From Mycolicibacterium frederiksbergense (GTDB taxonomy: Bacteria; Actinomycetota; Actinomycetes; Mycobacteriales; Mycobacteriaceae): 64,000 bases of DNA. Shown one piece after another: positions 24,956-33,367 of this stretch. Location: positions 496,001-560,000 of the forward strand of contig NZ_CP038799.1 in NCBI RefSeq assembly GCF_012223425.1, read 5' to 3'. The translations under genes and the position numbers were made by a program. The notes beneath the pieces were generated by a model. The model saw only the letters and a list, made by a program, of their open reading frames with translations. It was not told the DNA's origin and searched no databases. How positions within the stretch are numbered: the stretch's first letter is position 1; each line of letters opens with the position of its first letter.

Positions 24956-25962
24956 GCCCGCCCGCCGATCACACCGCGGTACACGTCCACGTACTTGTCG
25001 ACCATCGCCGCGATGGTGAAGCGGCCCTCGGTCAGCTCACGGATCTTCGGGCGGTCCAGTGTGCCGACCGCACCGACGGCGGCCACCGCCGAGTCCGGAT
25101 CGTCCACCAGATACCCGGTCACCCCGTGCTCGATGAGCTCGTTCATCGAGCCCCGGTTGTGGGCGATCACCGGTGTGCCGCAGGCCATCGCCTCCACCAC
25201 GCTGTAGCCGAAGGGCTCGTCGAAGTCGATGAGGTGCAGCAACGCGTGCGCCCCGCCGAGCGCTTCGGCGCGCCCGGCCGCGTCGACGGCACCGAGGTAG
25301 CGCACCGTCTCGCCGTCGATATGGGGTTCGACGGCCTCGCGAAAGTAGTTCTCGTCCTGGATGATTCCCGCGATGTCGAGCCGACGGCCGCAGCGCCGGG
25401 CGACCTCGATGGCATGGGCGGTGCCCTTGTCCGGGTGGATGCGGCCGAAGAACAACAGATGCTCACCGGGATTCGGGTGTAGGGCGAACCGGTCGGTGTC
25501 GATACCGTGATGGATGGTGGCGGCGTAGCGCAGGGCGGGGTGGCGGTCGGCGTCGCTGATCGACACGTAGGCGCCCCGATCGTTGTAGCGCCGGTAGACC
25601 GGCACGATGCGCGGCGAGGAGAACCCGTGGATGGTGGTGACCACCGGTGTGCGCACCAGGTCGCTGTAGGTCAGCGGCAGGAAGTCGAATCCGTTGTGGA
25701 TGACCTCGAAGTCGGCGGCACGTTCGAAGACCGACGCGATGTGCAGGCATTCGGCGACCTTGGCGTCGACCGACACGTCCTCGGACCAGCCGCTCGCCGC
25801 GGTGGACACCAACTCGGCGGAGGTCAGCGAGTCGGCGGTCGCGAACAGGGTGACCTCATGCCCGGCGGCGACCAGACCCTCGGTGAGCAGCGAGGCGAAC
25901 TGTTCCCACGGGCCGTAGTGCCGCGGCGGTGTCCGCCACGCGATCGGCGCCAGCACGGCCAC
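24952..25962 (-). CDS. GT4-family glycosyltransferase
   Basis: A 336-residue GT-B retaining glycosyltransferase. The N-domain opens with LAPIAWRTPPRHYGPWEQ (glycogen-synthase-like Gly/Tyr loop). The C-domain has LLFFGRIHPDKGTAHAIE and the nucleotide-sugar EX7E motif DEPFGYSVVEAMACGTPVIA. GTG 25962 is the only usable start, since an in-frame TAG lies just upstream; it sits 39 bases after the mmpL stop. The short protein lacks obvious membrane segments. With a GH13 enzyme downstream and an MmpL upstream it may make the sugar part of an exported glycolipid, which is inference. Confidence 0.85.
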   Translation of the reverse strand: MAVLAPIAWRTPPRHYGPWEQFASLLTEGLVAAGHEVTLFATADSLTSAELVSTAASGWSEDVSVDAKVAECLHIASVFERAADFEVIHNGFDFLPLTYSDLVRTPVVTTIHGFSSPRIVPVYRRYNDRGAYVSISDADRHPALRYAATIHHGIDTDRFALHPNPGEHLLFFGRIHPDKGTAHAIEVARRCGRRLDIAGIIQDENYFREAVEPHIDGETVRYLGAVDAAGRAEALGGAHALLHLIDFDEPFGYSVVEAMACGTPVIAHNRGSMNELIEHGVTGYLVDDPDSAVAAVGAVGTLDRPKIRELTEGRFTIAAMVDKYVDVYRGVIGGRA

Positions 25963-26001
25963 ACGGATGGGATCGTGCCGGGAATTGTCGATGTAGCCAG
26001 C

Positions 26002-28842
26002 CTACGCGGGCACGTCGATTCCCCGTGCCGCCAGGCGGCGCTGCGAGGCCTCGGTGCGGATCACCTGCGGCCACCAGAACCACTTGCCCAGCAGGGCGGC
26101 GATCGCGGGTGTCATGAAGGAGCGCACCACCAGGGTGTCGAACAACAAGCCCAGCGCGATGGTGGTGCCGACCTGCGCCATCACCGTCAGATCGCTGAAC
26201 GCGAACGAGGCCATGGTGAACGCGAATACCAGCCCGGCCGAGGTGACCACCGATCCGGTACCCGCCATGGCGCGGATGATGCCGGTCTTGAGCCCGCCGT
26301 CCAGTTCCTCCTTGAACCGGGACACCAGCAGCAGGTTGTAGTCCGAGCCCACCGCCAGCAGCAGGATCACCGACATGGGTAGCACCATCCAGTGCAGTTC
26401 CAGGCCGAGCAGGTGCTGCCACAACAGCACCGACATGCCGAAGGAGGCGCCCAGGGACAGCAACACGGTGCCGACGATCACCGCGGCCGCCACCAGGGCC
26501 CGGGTGATGAGCAGCATGATGACGAAAATCAATGCGGCGGCCGCGATCCCGGCGATCAGCAGATCCCACTGGGCGCCGTCGTGCATGTCCTTATAGGTGG
26601 CCGCGGTCCCGGCGAGGTAGATCTTGGAGCCCTCCAGCGGGGTGCCCTTGATGGCTTCCTTGGCGGCCGTCTTGATCGGGTCGACGTGCGCGATGCCCTC
26701 GGGGGTGGCCGGGTCACCCTCGTGACTGATGATGAAGCGCACCGACTTTCCGTCGGGTGAGATGAAGTTCTCCATCCCGCGCTTGAAGTCCTCGTTCTCG
26801 AACGCCTCCGGCGGCAGGTAGAAGGTGTCGTCATTGCGGGACGCATCGAAGGCCTCCCCCATGGCCGTCGAGTTCTCCTGCATGGCCGAGCCCTGATCCT
26901 GCATGCCCTTCTGGGTCTGATACATCGTCAGCATCGAGTTGCGCATGTTCTCCATGACGCGGATGTTCTCCGGCATCAGCGCGACCATCTGCGGCAGCAA
27001 CGTGTCCAGGCGCTGCAGTTCGGGCACCAGCTCCTGGATGTCGGCGGTCAGGATGTCGATACCGTCCAGGGTGTCGAAGACCGACCGCATGGTCCAGCAC
27101 ACCGGGATGTCATAGCAGTGCGGTTCCCAGTAGAAGTAGTTGCGCAGCGGCCGCAGGAAGTCGTCGAAATCGGCGATGTGGTCCCGCATTTCGGCGATGT
27201 CGAGCGTCATGTCGGTGGTCTTGAGCACCATCGAGTGGGTGGTGGCGGCCATCTGCTCGGTGACGGACGAGAGCTGCTGCATGGTCTCGATATTGGTTTG
27301 CATGTCGTCGGCCTGCTTGAGCATGTCGGCGAACTGGTCCTGACGGTACTTCTCGTTCATCATCTGGGTGGCGCCCTGCTGGCTCAGCATGAACGGAATC
27401 GTGGTGTGCTCGATGGGTTTTCCGTTGGGCCTGGTGATGGTCTGCACCCGCGCCACGCCGGGGACGGCGAGGATGCCCTTGGCGATCTTGTTGATGACCA
27501 GGAAGTCGGCCGGGTTGCGCAGATCGCGGTCGCTTTCCACCATCAGCAGTTCGGGGTTCATCCGGGCCGCGCTGAAATGCCGTTCGGCGGCGTCGTAGCC
27601 GACATTCGCGGACAGGTCCGCCGGCAGGTAGCGCCGGGCGTCGTAGTTCGTCTTGTAGCCGGGCAGGGTCACCAGACCGATGAGCGCCAGCGCCAGGCTG
27701 GCCACCAGCACCGGGCCGGGCCAGCGCACCACGGTGACCCCGATCCGGCGCCAACCCCGGGACCGGATGGCGCGTTTGGGCTCGAACCGGCCGAAGCGGC
27801 TGCCGATTGTGATGACCGCCGGACCCAGTGTCAGCGCCGCGAGCACCGCGACCAGGGTGCCGATCGCGCACGGCACCCCCATGGTCTGGAAGTAGGGCAG
27901 CCGGGTGAACGACAGGCACAGCATGGCTCCGGCGATGGTCAGCCCGGATCCCAATACCACATGCGCGGTTCCACCGAACATGCTGTAGTAGGCGGTTTCC
28001 CGGTCTTCCCCGGCACCACGCGCCTCCTGATAGCGGCCGACGGCGAAGATCGCGTAGTCGGTGCCCGCCGCAATGATCATCAGCGTCAACAGGTTCACCG
28101 CGAAGGTCGACAGCCCGATCACCCCGGCGTTCGCCAGGAATGCCACCACACCGCGGGCGGCGCCGAGTTCGACGAACACCATGAGCAGGATCAGGATGGT
28201 GGTGCCGATGGAGCGGTACACGATCAGCAGCATCAGCAGGATGACGCCGAGGGTGATCATGGTGACCTTGGCAATGCTCTTGTCACCGGCGTGGTGCTGA
28301 TCGGAGATCAGGGGCGCGCCGCCGGTGACGAACACCTGCAGCCCGGGCGGCGGCGGGGTCTGCGCGACGATATCGCGGACCGCCTCCACCGATTCGTTGG
28401 CCAGCGTCTCACCCTGGTTGCCGCGCAGGTAGAGCTGGACGTAGGCGGATTTGCCATCGGCGCTCTGCGCGCCGGCCGCGGTCAGGGTGTCCCCCCAGAA
28501 GTCGGCCACGTGCTGGATGTGGGCGGGGTCGGCCTCGAACTTGTCGATGAGGCCGTCGTAGTAGTGGTGGGCTTCGTCGCCGAGCGGCTGATCGCCCTCC
28601 AGCACCACCATGGCGTTGCTGTCGGAGTCGAATTCCTCGAAGTTGGCGCCGATCTGCCGCATCGAGATCATCGCCGGCGCGTCCCGGGCGCTGAGCCCGA
28701 CGGTGTTCGCCTCGCCGACCTTTTCCAGCGAGGGCACCAGCACGTTGGTCGCCACCGTCAGCGCCAGCCAGCCCAGCACGATGGGTACCGAGAGCACTCG
28801 GATGAGATGCGCGATCCGGGATCGATCGGTGGTGGTGTTCAT
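26002..28842 (-). CDS. MmpL-family RND lipid transporter (MmpL4-like)
   Basis: A 946-residue inner-membrane transporter with the MmpL plan: TM1 near residue 20 ([19 protein letters not shown]), first periplasmic domain to about 200, helices 2-6, a long second periplasmic domain (about 400-740) with coiled-coil segments and a Cys pair (HCYDIPVCW), then helices 7-12. Proton-relay type motifs [14 protein letters not shown] and [14 protein letters not shown] mark TM4 and TM10. Resembles MmpL4/5-type proteins by its opening and [12 protein letters not shown]. No MmpS partner lies next to it. Cargo unknown; the GT and GH13 genes downstream suggest a glycolipid. Confidence 0.88.
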   Translation of the reverse strand: MNTTTDRSRIAHLIRVLSVPIVLGWLALTVATNVLVPSLEKVGEANTVGLSARDAPAMISMRQIGANFEEFDSDSNAMVVLEGDQPLGDEAHHYYDGLIDKFEADPAHIQHVADFWGDTLTAAGAQSADGKSAYVQLYLRGNQGETLANESVEAVRDIVAQTPPPPGLQVFVTGGAPLISDQHHAGDKSIAKVTMITLGVILLMLLIVYRSIGTTILILLMVFVELGAARGVVAFLANAGVIGLSTFAVNLLTLMIIAAGTDYAIFAVGRYQEARGAGEDRETAYYSMFGGTAHVVLGSGLTIAGAMLCLSFTRLPYFQTMGVPCAIGTLVAVLAALTLGPAVITIGSRFGRFEPKRAIRSRGWRRIGVTVVRWPGPVLVASLALALIGLVTLPGYKTNYDARRYLPADLSANVGYDAAERHFSAARMNPELLMVESDRDLRNPADFLVINKIAKGILAVPGVARVQTITRPNGKPIEHTTIPFMLSQQGATQMMNEKYRQDQFADMLKQADDMQTNIETMQQLSSVTEQMAATTHSMVLKTTDMTLDIAEMRDHIADFDDFLRPLRNYFYWEPHCYDIPVCWTMRSVFDTLDGIDILTADIQELVPELQRLDTLLPQMVALMPENIRVMENMRNSMLTMYQTQKGMQDQGSAMQENSTAMGEAFDASRNDDTFYLPPEAFENEDFKRGMENFISPDGKSVRFIISHEGDPATPEGIAHVDPIKTAAKEAIKGTPLEGSKIYLAGTAATYKDMHDGAQWDLLIAGIAAAALIFVIMLLITRALVAAAVIVGTVLLSLGASFGMSVLLWQHLLGLELHWMVLPMSVILLLAVGSDYNLLLVSRFKEELDGGLKTGIIRAMAGTGSVVTSAGLVFAFTMASFAFSDLTVMAQVGTTIALGLLFDTLVVRSFMTPAIAALLGKWFWWPQVIRTEASQRRLAARGIDVPA

Positions 28843-28943
28843 TTGTGGCCCGTCAGGATTACAGAATCGCTGTCGGGCGTAATTTACGTAGCTAAGTTAA
28901 CAACTGCCAACCGATGCGCCGGATTGACAGCAACCTCACAGGC

Positions 28944-29642
28944 TCAGCCGAAGAGGTCGTCGAGCGCCTGCCGCTCGAGCTTCACCCACCGGGCCACGTC
29001 CTTGCGGACCGCGTCGACCTGCTTGGGCGTCAGGTGCTGGGCGCCCTCGTCCGGGGTGATCCGGCACAGATCCATCGGCCCGCCGACGCTCGAGGACGAG
29101 GCGTCCAACGCATCGAGCACCCGCAGGGCCGCGACCACGCCGTAGTCCACATCGCGTTCGGGCATCTGGAAATGGGTGAGCAGCGCGTGCGCCTGCTGCG
29201 CCATCGGCGCACCGCTGCCGACCGCCTGGAAACCGGTCTCCTCGTGATGACCGAGCAGCGCGTTCGGGTCCAGGTCGATGATGAACGGCCGGTCCCCGAC
29301 ATAGCCGGCGGCCAGGATGTAGGTGGCCGGGGTGCCGGCCTTGTCCTGCCCGGGCACGTGCGCGATGAAATTCTCGTAGTGATGTTCCAGGATGGGCCGG
29401 ACCCGGGCCTGGATGGCGTGCCCGATGTCCTTGGCCTCCACGATGGCCTCGGCCTCCTCGGTGAACAACTGCTCGACGTCGTAGAGCACCGCGCGGGAGC
29501 CGCTGCCGCCCCAGGCCGCGGACTTCCCCAGCGGGTGCAGCTTCTGCGCGGGGAAGGTCAGGCCGCGGCCCGGATCGGTGATCTGGGAATCGGACGCCAA
29601 CACGATCCCGTTGGCGCACTTCACGGCGAGGACGACAGTCAT
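28944..29642 (-). CDS. Orphan proteasome-type Ntn hydrolase
   Basis: A 232-residue protein beginning Met-Thr-Val-Val. Counting Thr as residue 1, Asp17 is in LASDSQIT and Lys33 in PAQKLHP, exactly the catalytic spacing of proteasome beta subunits and HslV. The rest follows the fold, with GSGSRAVLYD, ILAAGYVGDRPFIIDLD, GFQAVGSGAPMAQQ and a helical C-terminus. There is no propeptide, no alpha-subunit gene and no ATPase nearby. It is not PrcB, which has a long propeptide and sits beside prcA, nor the Anbu 6 kb away, which it only distantly resembles. Divergent from the polymerase gene with a 22-base gap. Confidence 0.75.
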   Translation of the reverse strand: MTVVLAVKCANGIVLASDSQITDPGRGLTFPAQKLHPLGKSAAWGGSGSRAVLYDVEQLFTEEAEAIVEAKDIGHAIQARVRPILEHHYENFIAHVPGQDKAGTPATYILAAGYVGDRPFIIDLDPNALLGHHEETGFQAVGSGAPMAQQAHALLTHFQMPERDVDYGVVAALRVLDALDASSSSVGGPMDLCRITPDEGAQHLTPKQVDAVRKDVARWVKLERQALDDLFG

Positions 29643-29664
29643 CCCACGATCCTATGGTGGAGCC

Positions 29665-30654
29665 ATGACCGCGGACGAGCAGCGAGCCGGCGTCGAGCTG
29701 ACCAACCTGGACCAGCCGCTGGGACCCGACGCCGGGGCCACCAAGCGTGACCTGGTCGACTACCTGGACGCGGTCGCCGACCGGATCCTGCCGGTGCTGG
29801 CCGGCCGGCCGCTGACGGTGCTGCGGGTGCTGCGCGGGCGGGCGCCGTTCATGCAGAAGAACGTGCCCAAATACACCCCGGACTGGGTGCGCACCGTGCC
29901 GATCTGGGCCGAGGCGTCGCACCGCGAGATCCGCTACGCGCTGTGCGATGACCGCCGCACCCTGCTGTGGCTGGCCAATCAGCGTGCCGTCGAATACCAC
30001 CCCGCGCTCGGCCTGGCCGACAACATCTACCAACCGACCCATCTGATCCTCGACCTGGATCCGCCCGACGCCGAGGACTTCGCCGCGGTGGTAGCGGTGG
30101 CCGAGTTGGTGCGTCAGGCGCTGGCCGACTGCGGGCTGTCGGGCGCGGTGAAGACCAGCGGCTCGCGTGGGCTGCACATCTTCGTGCCCGTCGAACTCTC
30201 CGGTGATGCCGCCGGGAATGACGTGGCCGCGGCGACCCGGGCGTTGGCGGCGCGCGCCGAGGCGCTCGATCCGGCCATCGCGACAACGGCTTTCATCGTC
30301 GAGGACCGGGCCGGCAAGGTGTTCGTCGACGCCACCCGCTCCGGCGGGGCGACGGTGGCAGCGGCGTACAGCCCGCGGTTGCGGGGTCGGGGCGAGCGAA
30401 GCGACGGGGGAAAGCCATGCACCCCGGTGTCCTTCCCGCTTTCCTGGTCGGAGCTCGCCGACGTGCACCCGTCGGACTTCACCGTGCACACCGCGCTGGA
30501 ACACCTCGGGGACCGCGACCCGTGGGCCGAGGCGATGCCGGCGCCGCAGCGGCTGCCCGACGATCTGATCGAGCAGGGCCACACCATCCCGGTCGCCCGG
30601 GTTGCCGCCATGCACGAGGGCAAACGACGGGCCAAGGCGCGCCGCGAGGGCTGA
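29665..30654 (+). CDS. PolD/LigD-type polymerase (archaeo-eukaryotic primase family)
   Basis: A 329-residue stand-alone polymerase domain like the LigD Pol domain and mycobacterial PolD1/PolD2. Motif I is LILDLDPP with metal-binding Asp130 and Asp132, motif II is SGSRGLHI (165-172), and the third acidic residue is in KVFVDATRS. Early motifs LRGRAPFMQKNVPKYTP and WLANQRAVEYHP are typical. Role in end-joining or gap repair is known for the family. No ku or ligase gene is adjacent. An extra stretch at about residues 239-252 (LRGRGERSDGGKPC) interrupts a normally continuous SPR-PVSFPL segment and looks like a small in-frame DNA insertion. Confidence 0.88.
   Translation: MTADEQRAGVELTNLDQPLGPDAGATKRDLVDYLDAVADRILPVLAGRPLTVLRVLRGRAPFMQKNVPKYTPDWVRTVPIWAEASHREIRYALCDDRRTLLWLANQRAVEYHPALGLADNIYQPTHLILDLDPPDAEDFAAVVAVAELVRQALADCGLSGAVKTSGSRGLHIFVPVELSGDAAGNDVAAATRALAARAEALDPAIATTAFIVEDRAGKVFVDATRSGGATVAAAYSPRLRGRGERSDGGKPCTPVSFPLSWSELADVHPSDFTVHTALEHLGDRDPWAEAMPAPQRLPDDLIEQGHTIPVARVAAMHEGKRRAKARREG
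30379..30421 (+). repeat. Small in-frame insertion in the polymerase gene
   Basis: About 42 bases, rich in GGGGCGAGCGAAGCGACGGG, encode 14 residues absent from the usual motif order of PolD proteins. Composition and placement in a surface loop suggest a short dispersed repeat inserted in frame. No second copy was noticed in this window. Confidence 0.4.
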
Positions 30655-30720
30655 GCCGTTTCACGCACGCCCGGCGCGTTACCCGACTTCGTCATCCGAA
30701 CGTCGTACCGTCGAAGCACT

Positions 30721-31254
30721 ATGGCGAACAACGGACCCGGCGACTACTACTCCGACGACGACCCCACCCAGTACGCCGCCAACTACAGCGACTACACCCA
30801 GCCCTATCAGGCGGCCGATCCCTACGCCGGCGGCGGCGAACCACCCGAGCCGCCGCAGCCCTGGTACCGCAAACCCGCGGCGCTGGTGGTCATCGGCGCC
30901 GTGGCGGCCCTGGTCCTGGTCGGCGCGATCTGGGGCATCATCAGCGCGCTGAGCGGTGACTCGTCGCCGTCCACCAGCACCACGACCTCGTCGACCACGT
31001 CCTCCTCGGAAGCGGCGACCACCTCGGCGGTGGCACCGGTGCCGACCGAGACGGTGACGGCCACCCCGGAGACCACCACGACCACCGAGCCGACGACCAC
31101 GACGACCACCACCACCCCGTCGACCACCACGACCACCACCACGACGACCACCCCGAGCACATCGGTCAGCACGAGCACCAGCACGGTCACCGAAACCCAG
31201 ACCGAGACGCAGACCGTCACCCCGGAGCCGCCGCCGGCTGACGGCGCGGGATAG
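30721..31254 (+). CDS. Single-pass membrane protein with Thr-rich extracytoplasmic tail
   Basis: A 177-residue protein: an acidic, Tyr/Asp/Pro-rich cytoplasmic head (1-50, DYYSDDDPTQY), one transmembrane helix (about 53-77), then a tail of about 100 residues that is nearly all Thr, Ser and Pro, including long Thr runs from ACC/ACG codons. No enzymatic domain. Such tails are often O-mannosylated in mycobacteria and span the cell wall. It lies 66 bases after the polymerase gene and just before the Wadjet operon, with no clear functional link to either. The tandem codons make length variation between strains likely. Confidence 0.7.
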   Translation: MANNGPGDYYSDDDPTQYAANYSDYTQPYQAADPYAGGGEPPEPPQPWYRKPAALVVIGAVAALVLVGAIWGIISALSGDSSPSTSTTTSSTTSSSEAATTSAVAPVPTETVTATPETTTTTEPTTTTTTTTPSTTTTTTTTTTPSTSVSTSTSTVTETQTETQTVTPEPPPADGAG

Positions 31255-31328
31255 TTCGGGGAGGGCGTCGGTACCGCGCGGATACGAGATAGCTGAACCT
31301 GTCGGCTTCGCGGACTACCCTCCCCACG

Positions 31329-32783
31329 GTGGGGATCACGTCGTCCGTGCTGCGCTACCGGCGCCTCCAGCAAGAGGCACCGGAATGGTCACTGCTGCGC
31401 GCCCGCACCGCCGGACTCATCGTTGCCGTCGTTCAAGAGTATTTCCCACCCGAGCAGCGAACTCGGCCCGCCGCCGAGGTGGTCGCCCAACTCGACCAGG
31501 ATCTGGCACAACTGCGTGAGGTCGGTGCCGAGTTCGAATCCACGGCCGCCGTCTACGTGACCGGTTGGGTCTCGGCGGGCTATTTGATCCGCCGTCCCGG
31601 TGAATCGCGCGGCAGTGAGACCCTTGCTCCATCGGCGGCGGCTCTCAATGCCGCGGCCATGGTCACTGGCATCGAGTCACCCCAGCGGGCCGCGTCAGCA
31701 TCCCGACTGGGATCGATCACATCGAACCTGATTGCACTGCAACGTGATTCCGACCCGAACGCCGCGACACGACTGGCGCTCCTCGAGGCCGAGCGGGACG
31801 CCATCGAATCGCGGATTGCCGAGGTGCGCAGCGGAGACTTCTCGGTACTCGACCCGGAAGCCGCCAAAGAACGCGTCGCAGAGACACTCGGTCTGGCGCA
31901 GGAAGTACCCGTTGACTTCGCCCGGGTGCGCTCGACGATAGAACAACTGAGCCGTGAATTGCGGGCAAAAGTCCTTGACGAGACCGCCGAAGGCGGCGCG
32001 ACCCTGGGCAACCTGTTTCGCGGAGTCGATCTGCTGGCCGAGTCAGAGGCCGGCCGTTCCGTGAACGGTTTCTACGATGTGATCCTCGATGCCGAGCAGT
32101 CAACCCGTCTGCAGGAAGCAATTGGCGCGATCCTGTCCCGCGATTTCGCCACCGAGCTTTCGCCGCAGGCACGCACGGATCTCAGAACATTGCTCTCACG
32201 ACTGGAGGATGAAGCCGCTACAGTGCGGCAAACGATGCTCCTCCTCTCCCGGTCGCTCCGCCACTTTGTGCTGTCTCGCCAGTATGAGGAGCACCGACGC
32301 CTGAGACAGCTGATCCAGCGATGTCAGTCCATGGCAGTGAAGGTGAGTGCAACGCACCGCCCCGAGAAACCGCTGAACCTTGAGCTCACCCGAATTGGCA
32401 TGCAGATCCGCTCAATCGCGGCGCTCAGGCTGCACAACCCCGGCGAAGGACGGGTGCCGACCGATTTCGACTCACATGGCACGGGCGAGGTGGACTTCGC
32501 CGATCTGGCTGCCCAAGCGCGAGAATCAGATATCGATTTCGACGAGCTCCGGCGAAATGTCATCGCCGTGCTGCGGCGCGCACCAGGCCCCGTCACCGTC
32601 GGGCAGGTGCTCGACGAGTTCCCGCCGACCCAGGGCCTGGGCAGCATCGTCGGGCTCATGGTGCTCGGAGCCGAACACGGCGCGGTCAGCACTGATGGGG
32701 CAGAAAGCGTGATGTGGGATCGACGCACAGTCACCCTTCCGTCCATCACCTTCCGCGCAGGAGTCTTCGAGGATCATCGATGA
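31329..32783 (+). CDS. jetA: Wadjet JetA (EptA/MksF-like kleisin, DUF3375)
   Basis: A 484-residue soluble helical protein starting at GTG 31329 (GITSSVLRYRRLQQEAPEW). That opening and the LLRARTAGLIVAVVQEYFPP segment are typical of DUF3375, the kleisin subunit of the SMC-like Wadjet complex. Long helices in the middle (LLALEAERDAIESRIAEVR) and a winged-helix C-terminus (GPVTVGQVLDEFPPTQGLGSIVGL) bridge the SMC heads. First of four overlapping genes: its stop overlaps jetB by 4 bases. Its homologue in M. smegmatis belongs to the eptABCD plasmid-restriction locus. Confidence 0.87.
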   Translation: MGITSSVLRYRRLQQEAPEWSLLRARTAGLIVAVVQEYFPPEQRTRPAAEVVAQLDQDLAQLREVGAEFESTAAVYVTGWVSAGYLIRRPGESRGSETLAPSAAALNAAAMVTGIESPQRAASASRLGSITSNLIALQRDSDPNAATRLALLEAERDAIESRIAEVRSGDFSVLDPEAAKERVAETLGLAQEVPVDFARVRSTIEQLSRELRAKVLDETAEGGATLGNLFRGVDLLAESEAGRSVNGFYDVILDAEQSTRLQEAIGAILSRDFATELSPQARTDLRTLLSRLEDEAATVRQTMLLLSRSLRHFVLSRQYEEHRRLRQLIQRCQSMAVKVSATHRPEKPLNLELTRIGMQIRSIAALRLHNPGEGRVPTDFDSHGTGEVDFADLAAQARESDIDFDELRRNVIAVLRRAPGPVTVGQVLDEFPPTQGLGSIVGLMVLGAEHGAVSTDGAESVMWDRRTVTLPSITFRAGVFEDHR

Positions 32784-33367
32784 ACCCCGACGAAACCTTC
32801 CCGTTCGAAGCCAAACGCGCCCTCGTCCAGCTTCTGCGCGGACCTGTCGTGACGCACGAAGCGCACCGCCAACAGTGGTCGACGATCCTCGCTCATCGCA
32901 CCGAGATCGAACGCCGCCTCGCCGACGTCTTTCTCGATTTGGTCCTCGACATCGACGACGGCATCGCCTTCACCCGACCACAGCCTGCACCCGACGACCC
33001 GAAACTCGCGCCACCGCAGGTGCTTCGCACCGAGACCCTCACCTTCATGGACACGTTGGTCATCCTCGTCCTGCGGCACGAACTATTGGTGGCGCAGCCA
33101 GGAGACCGGGTGATCGTGGACTACGACGATGTCGTGGCGAGCATGGATCCCTACCGCGGTCGATACACCACCGACGACGCCGGATTCCGAAAAAGAATCA
33201 ACGCGTCCTGGGAGAAGATGAAGAAGTACTCACTAGTGTCCCCCGCCGACACCCCGGGCCGATTCGAGGTGTCACCGGTGCTGCGCCAGCTGTTCGATGC
33301 CGACGAGGTGGCGCTCGTCGAAGCCGAATACCGGCGCCTCCTGGAAGCAGAAGACGGCGATGGCTGA
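32780..33367 (+). CDS. jetB: Wadjet JetB (EptB/MksE-like, DUF4194)
   Basis: A 195-residue protein of the size and place of the KITE-type winged-helix subunit JetB. It contains ALVQLLRGPVVTHEAHRQQW, two winged-helix segments (TLTFMDTLVILVLRHELLVAQP; FRKRINASWEKMKKYSLV) and FEVSPVLRQLF. It binds the kleisin JetA in the complex. Start ATG overlaps the jetA stop, and its stop lies 8 bases inside jetC, so stoichiometry is probably held by translational coupling. Confidence 0.85.
   Translation: MNPDETFPFEAKRALVQLLRGPVVTHEAHRQQWSTILAHRTEIERRLADVFLDLVLDIDDGIAFTRPQPAPDDPKLAPPQVLRTETLTFMDTLVILVLRHELLVAQPGDRVIVDYDDVVASMDPYRGRYTTDDAGFRKRINASWEKMKKYSLVSPADTPGRFEVSPVLRQLFDADEVALVEAEYRRLLEAEDGDG

Noticed and set aside
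27118..29145. Long plus-strand reading frame opposite the mmpL gene
   Set aside because: Antisense shadow of a GC-rich gene; composition is His/Gly/Asp-rich without any domain, while the minus strand has a full MmpL.
28944..29642. PrcB, the 20S proteasome beta subunit
   Set aside because: No propeptide, no adjacent prcA or pup, and sequence unlike PrcB beyond the catalytic residues.
30960..31200. Possible CRISPR or minisatellite array
   Set aside because: It is an ACC/ACG codon run encoding a Thr-rich tail, with no repeat-spacer structure. No CRISPR array was seen in the window.
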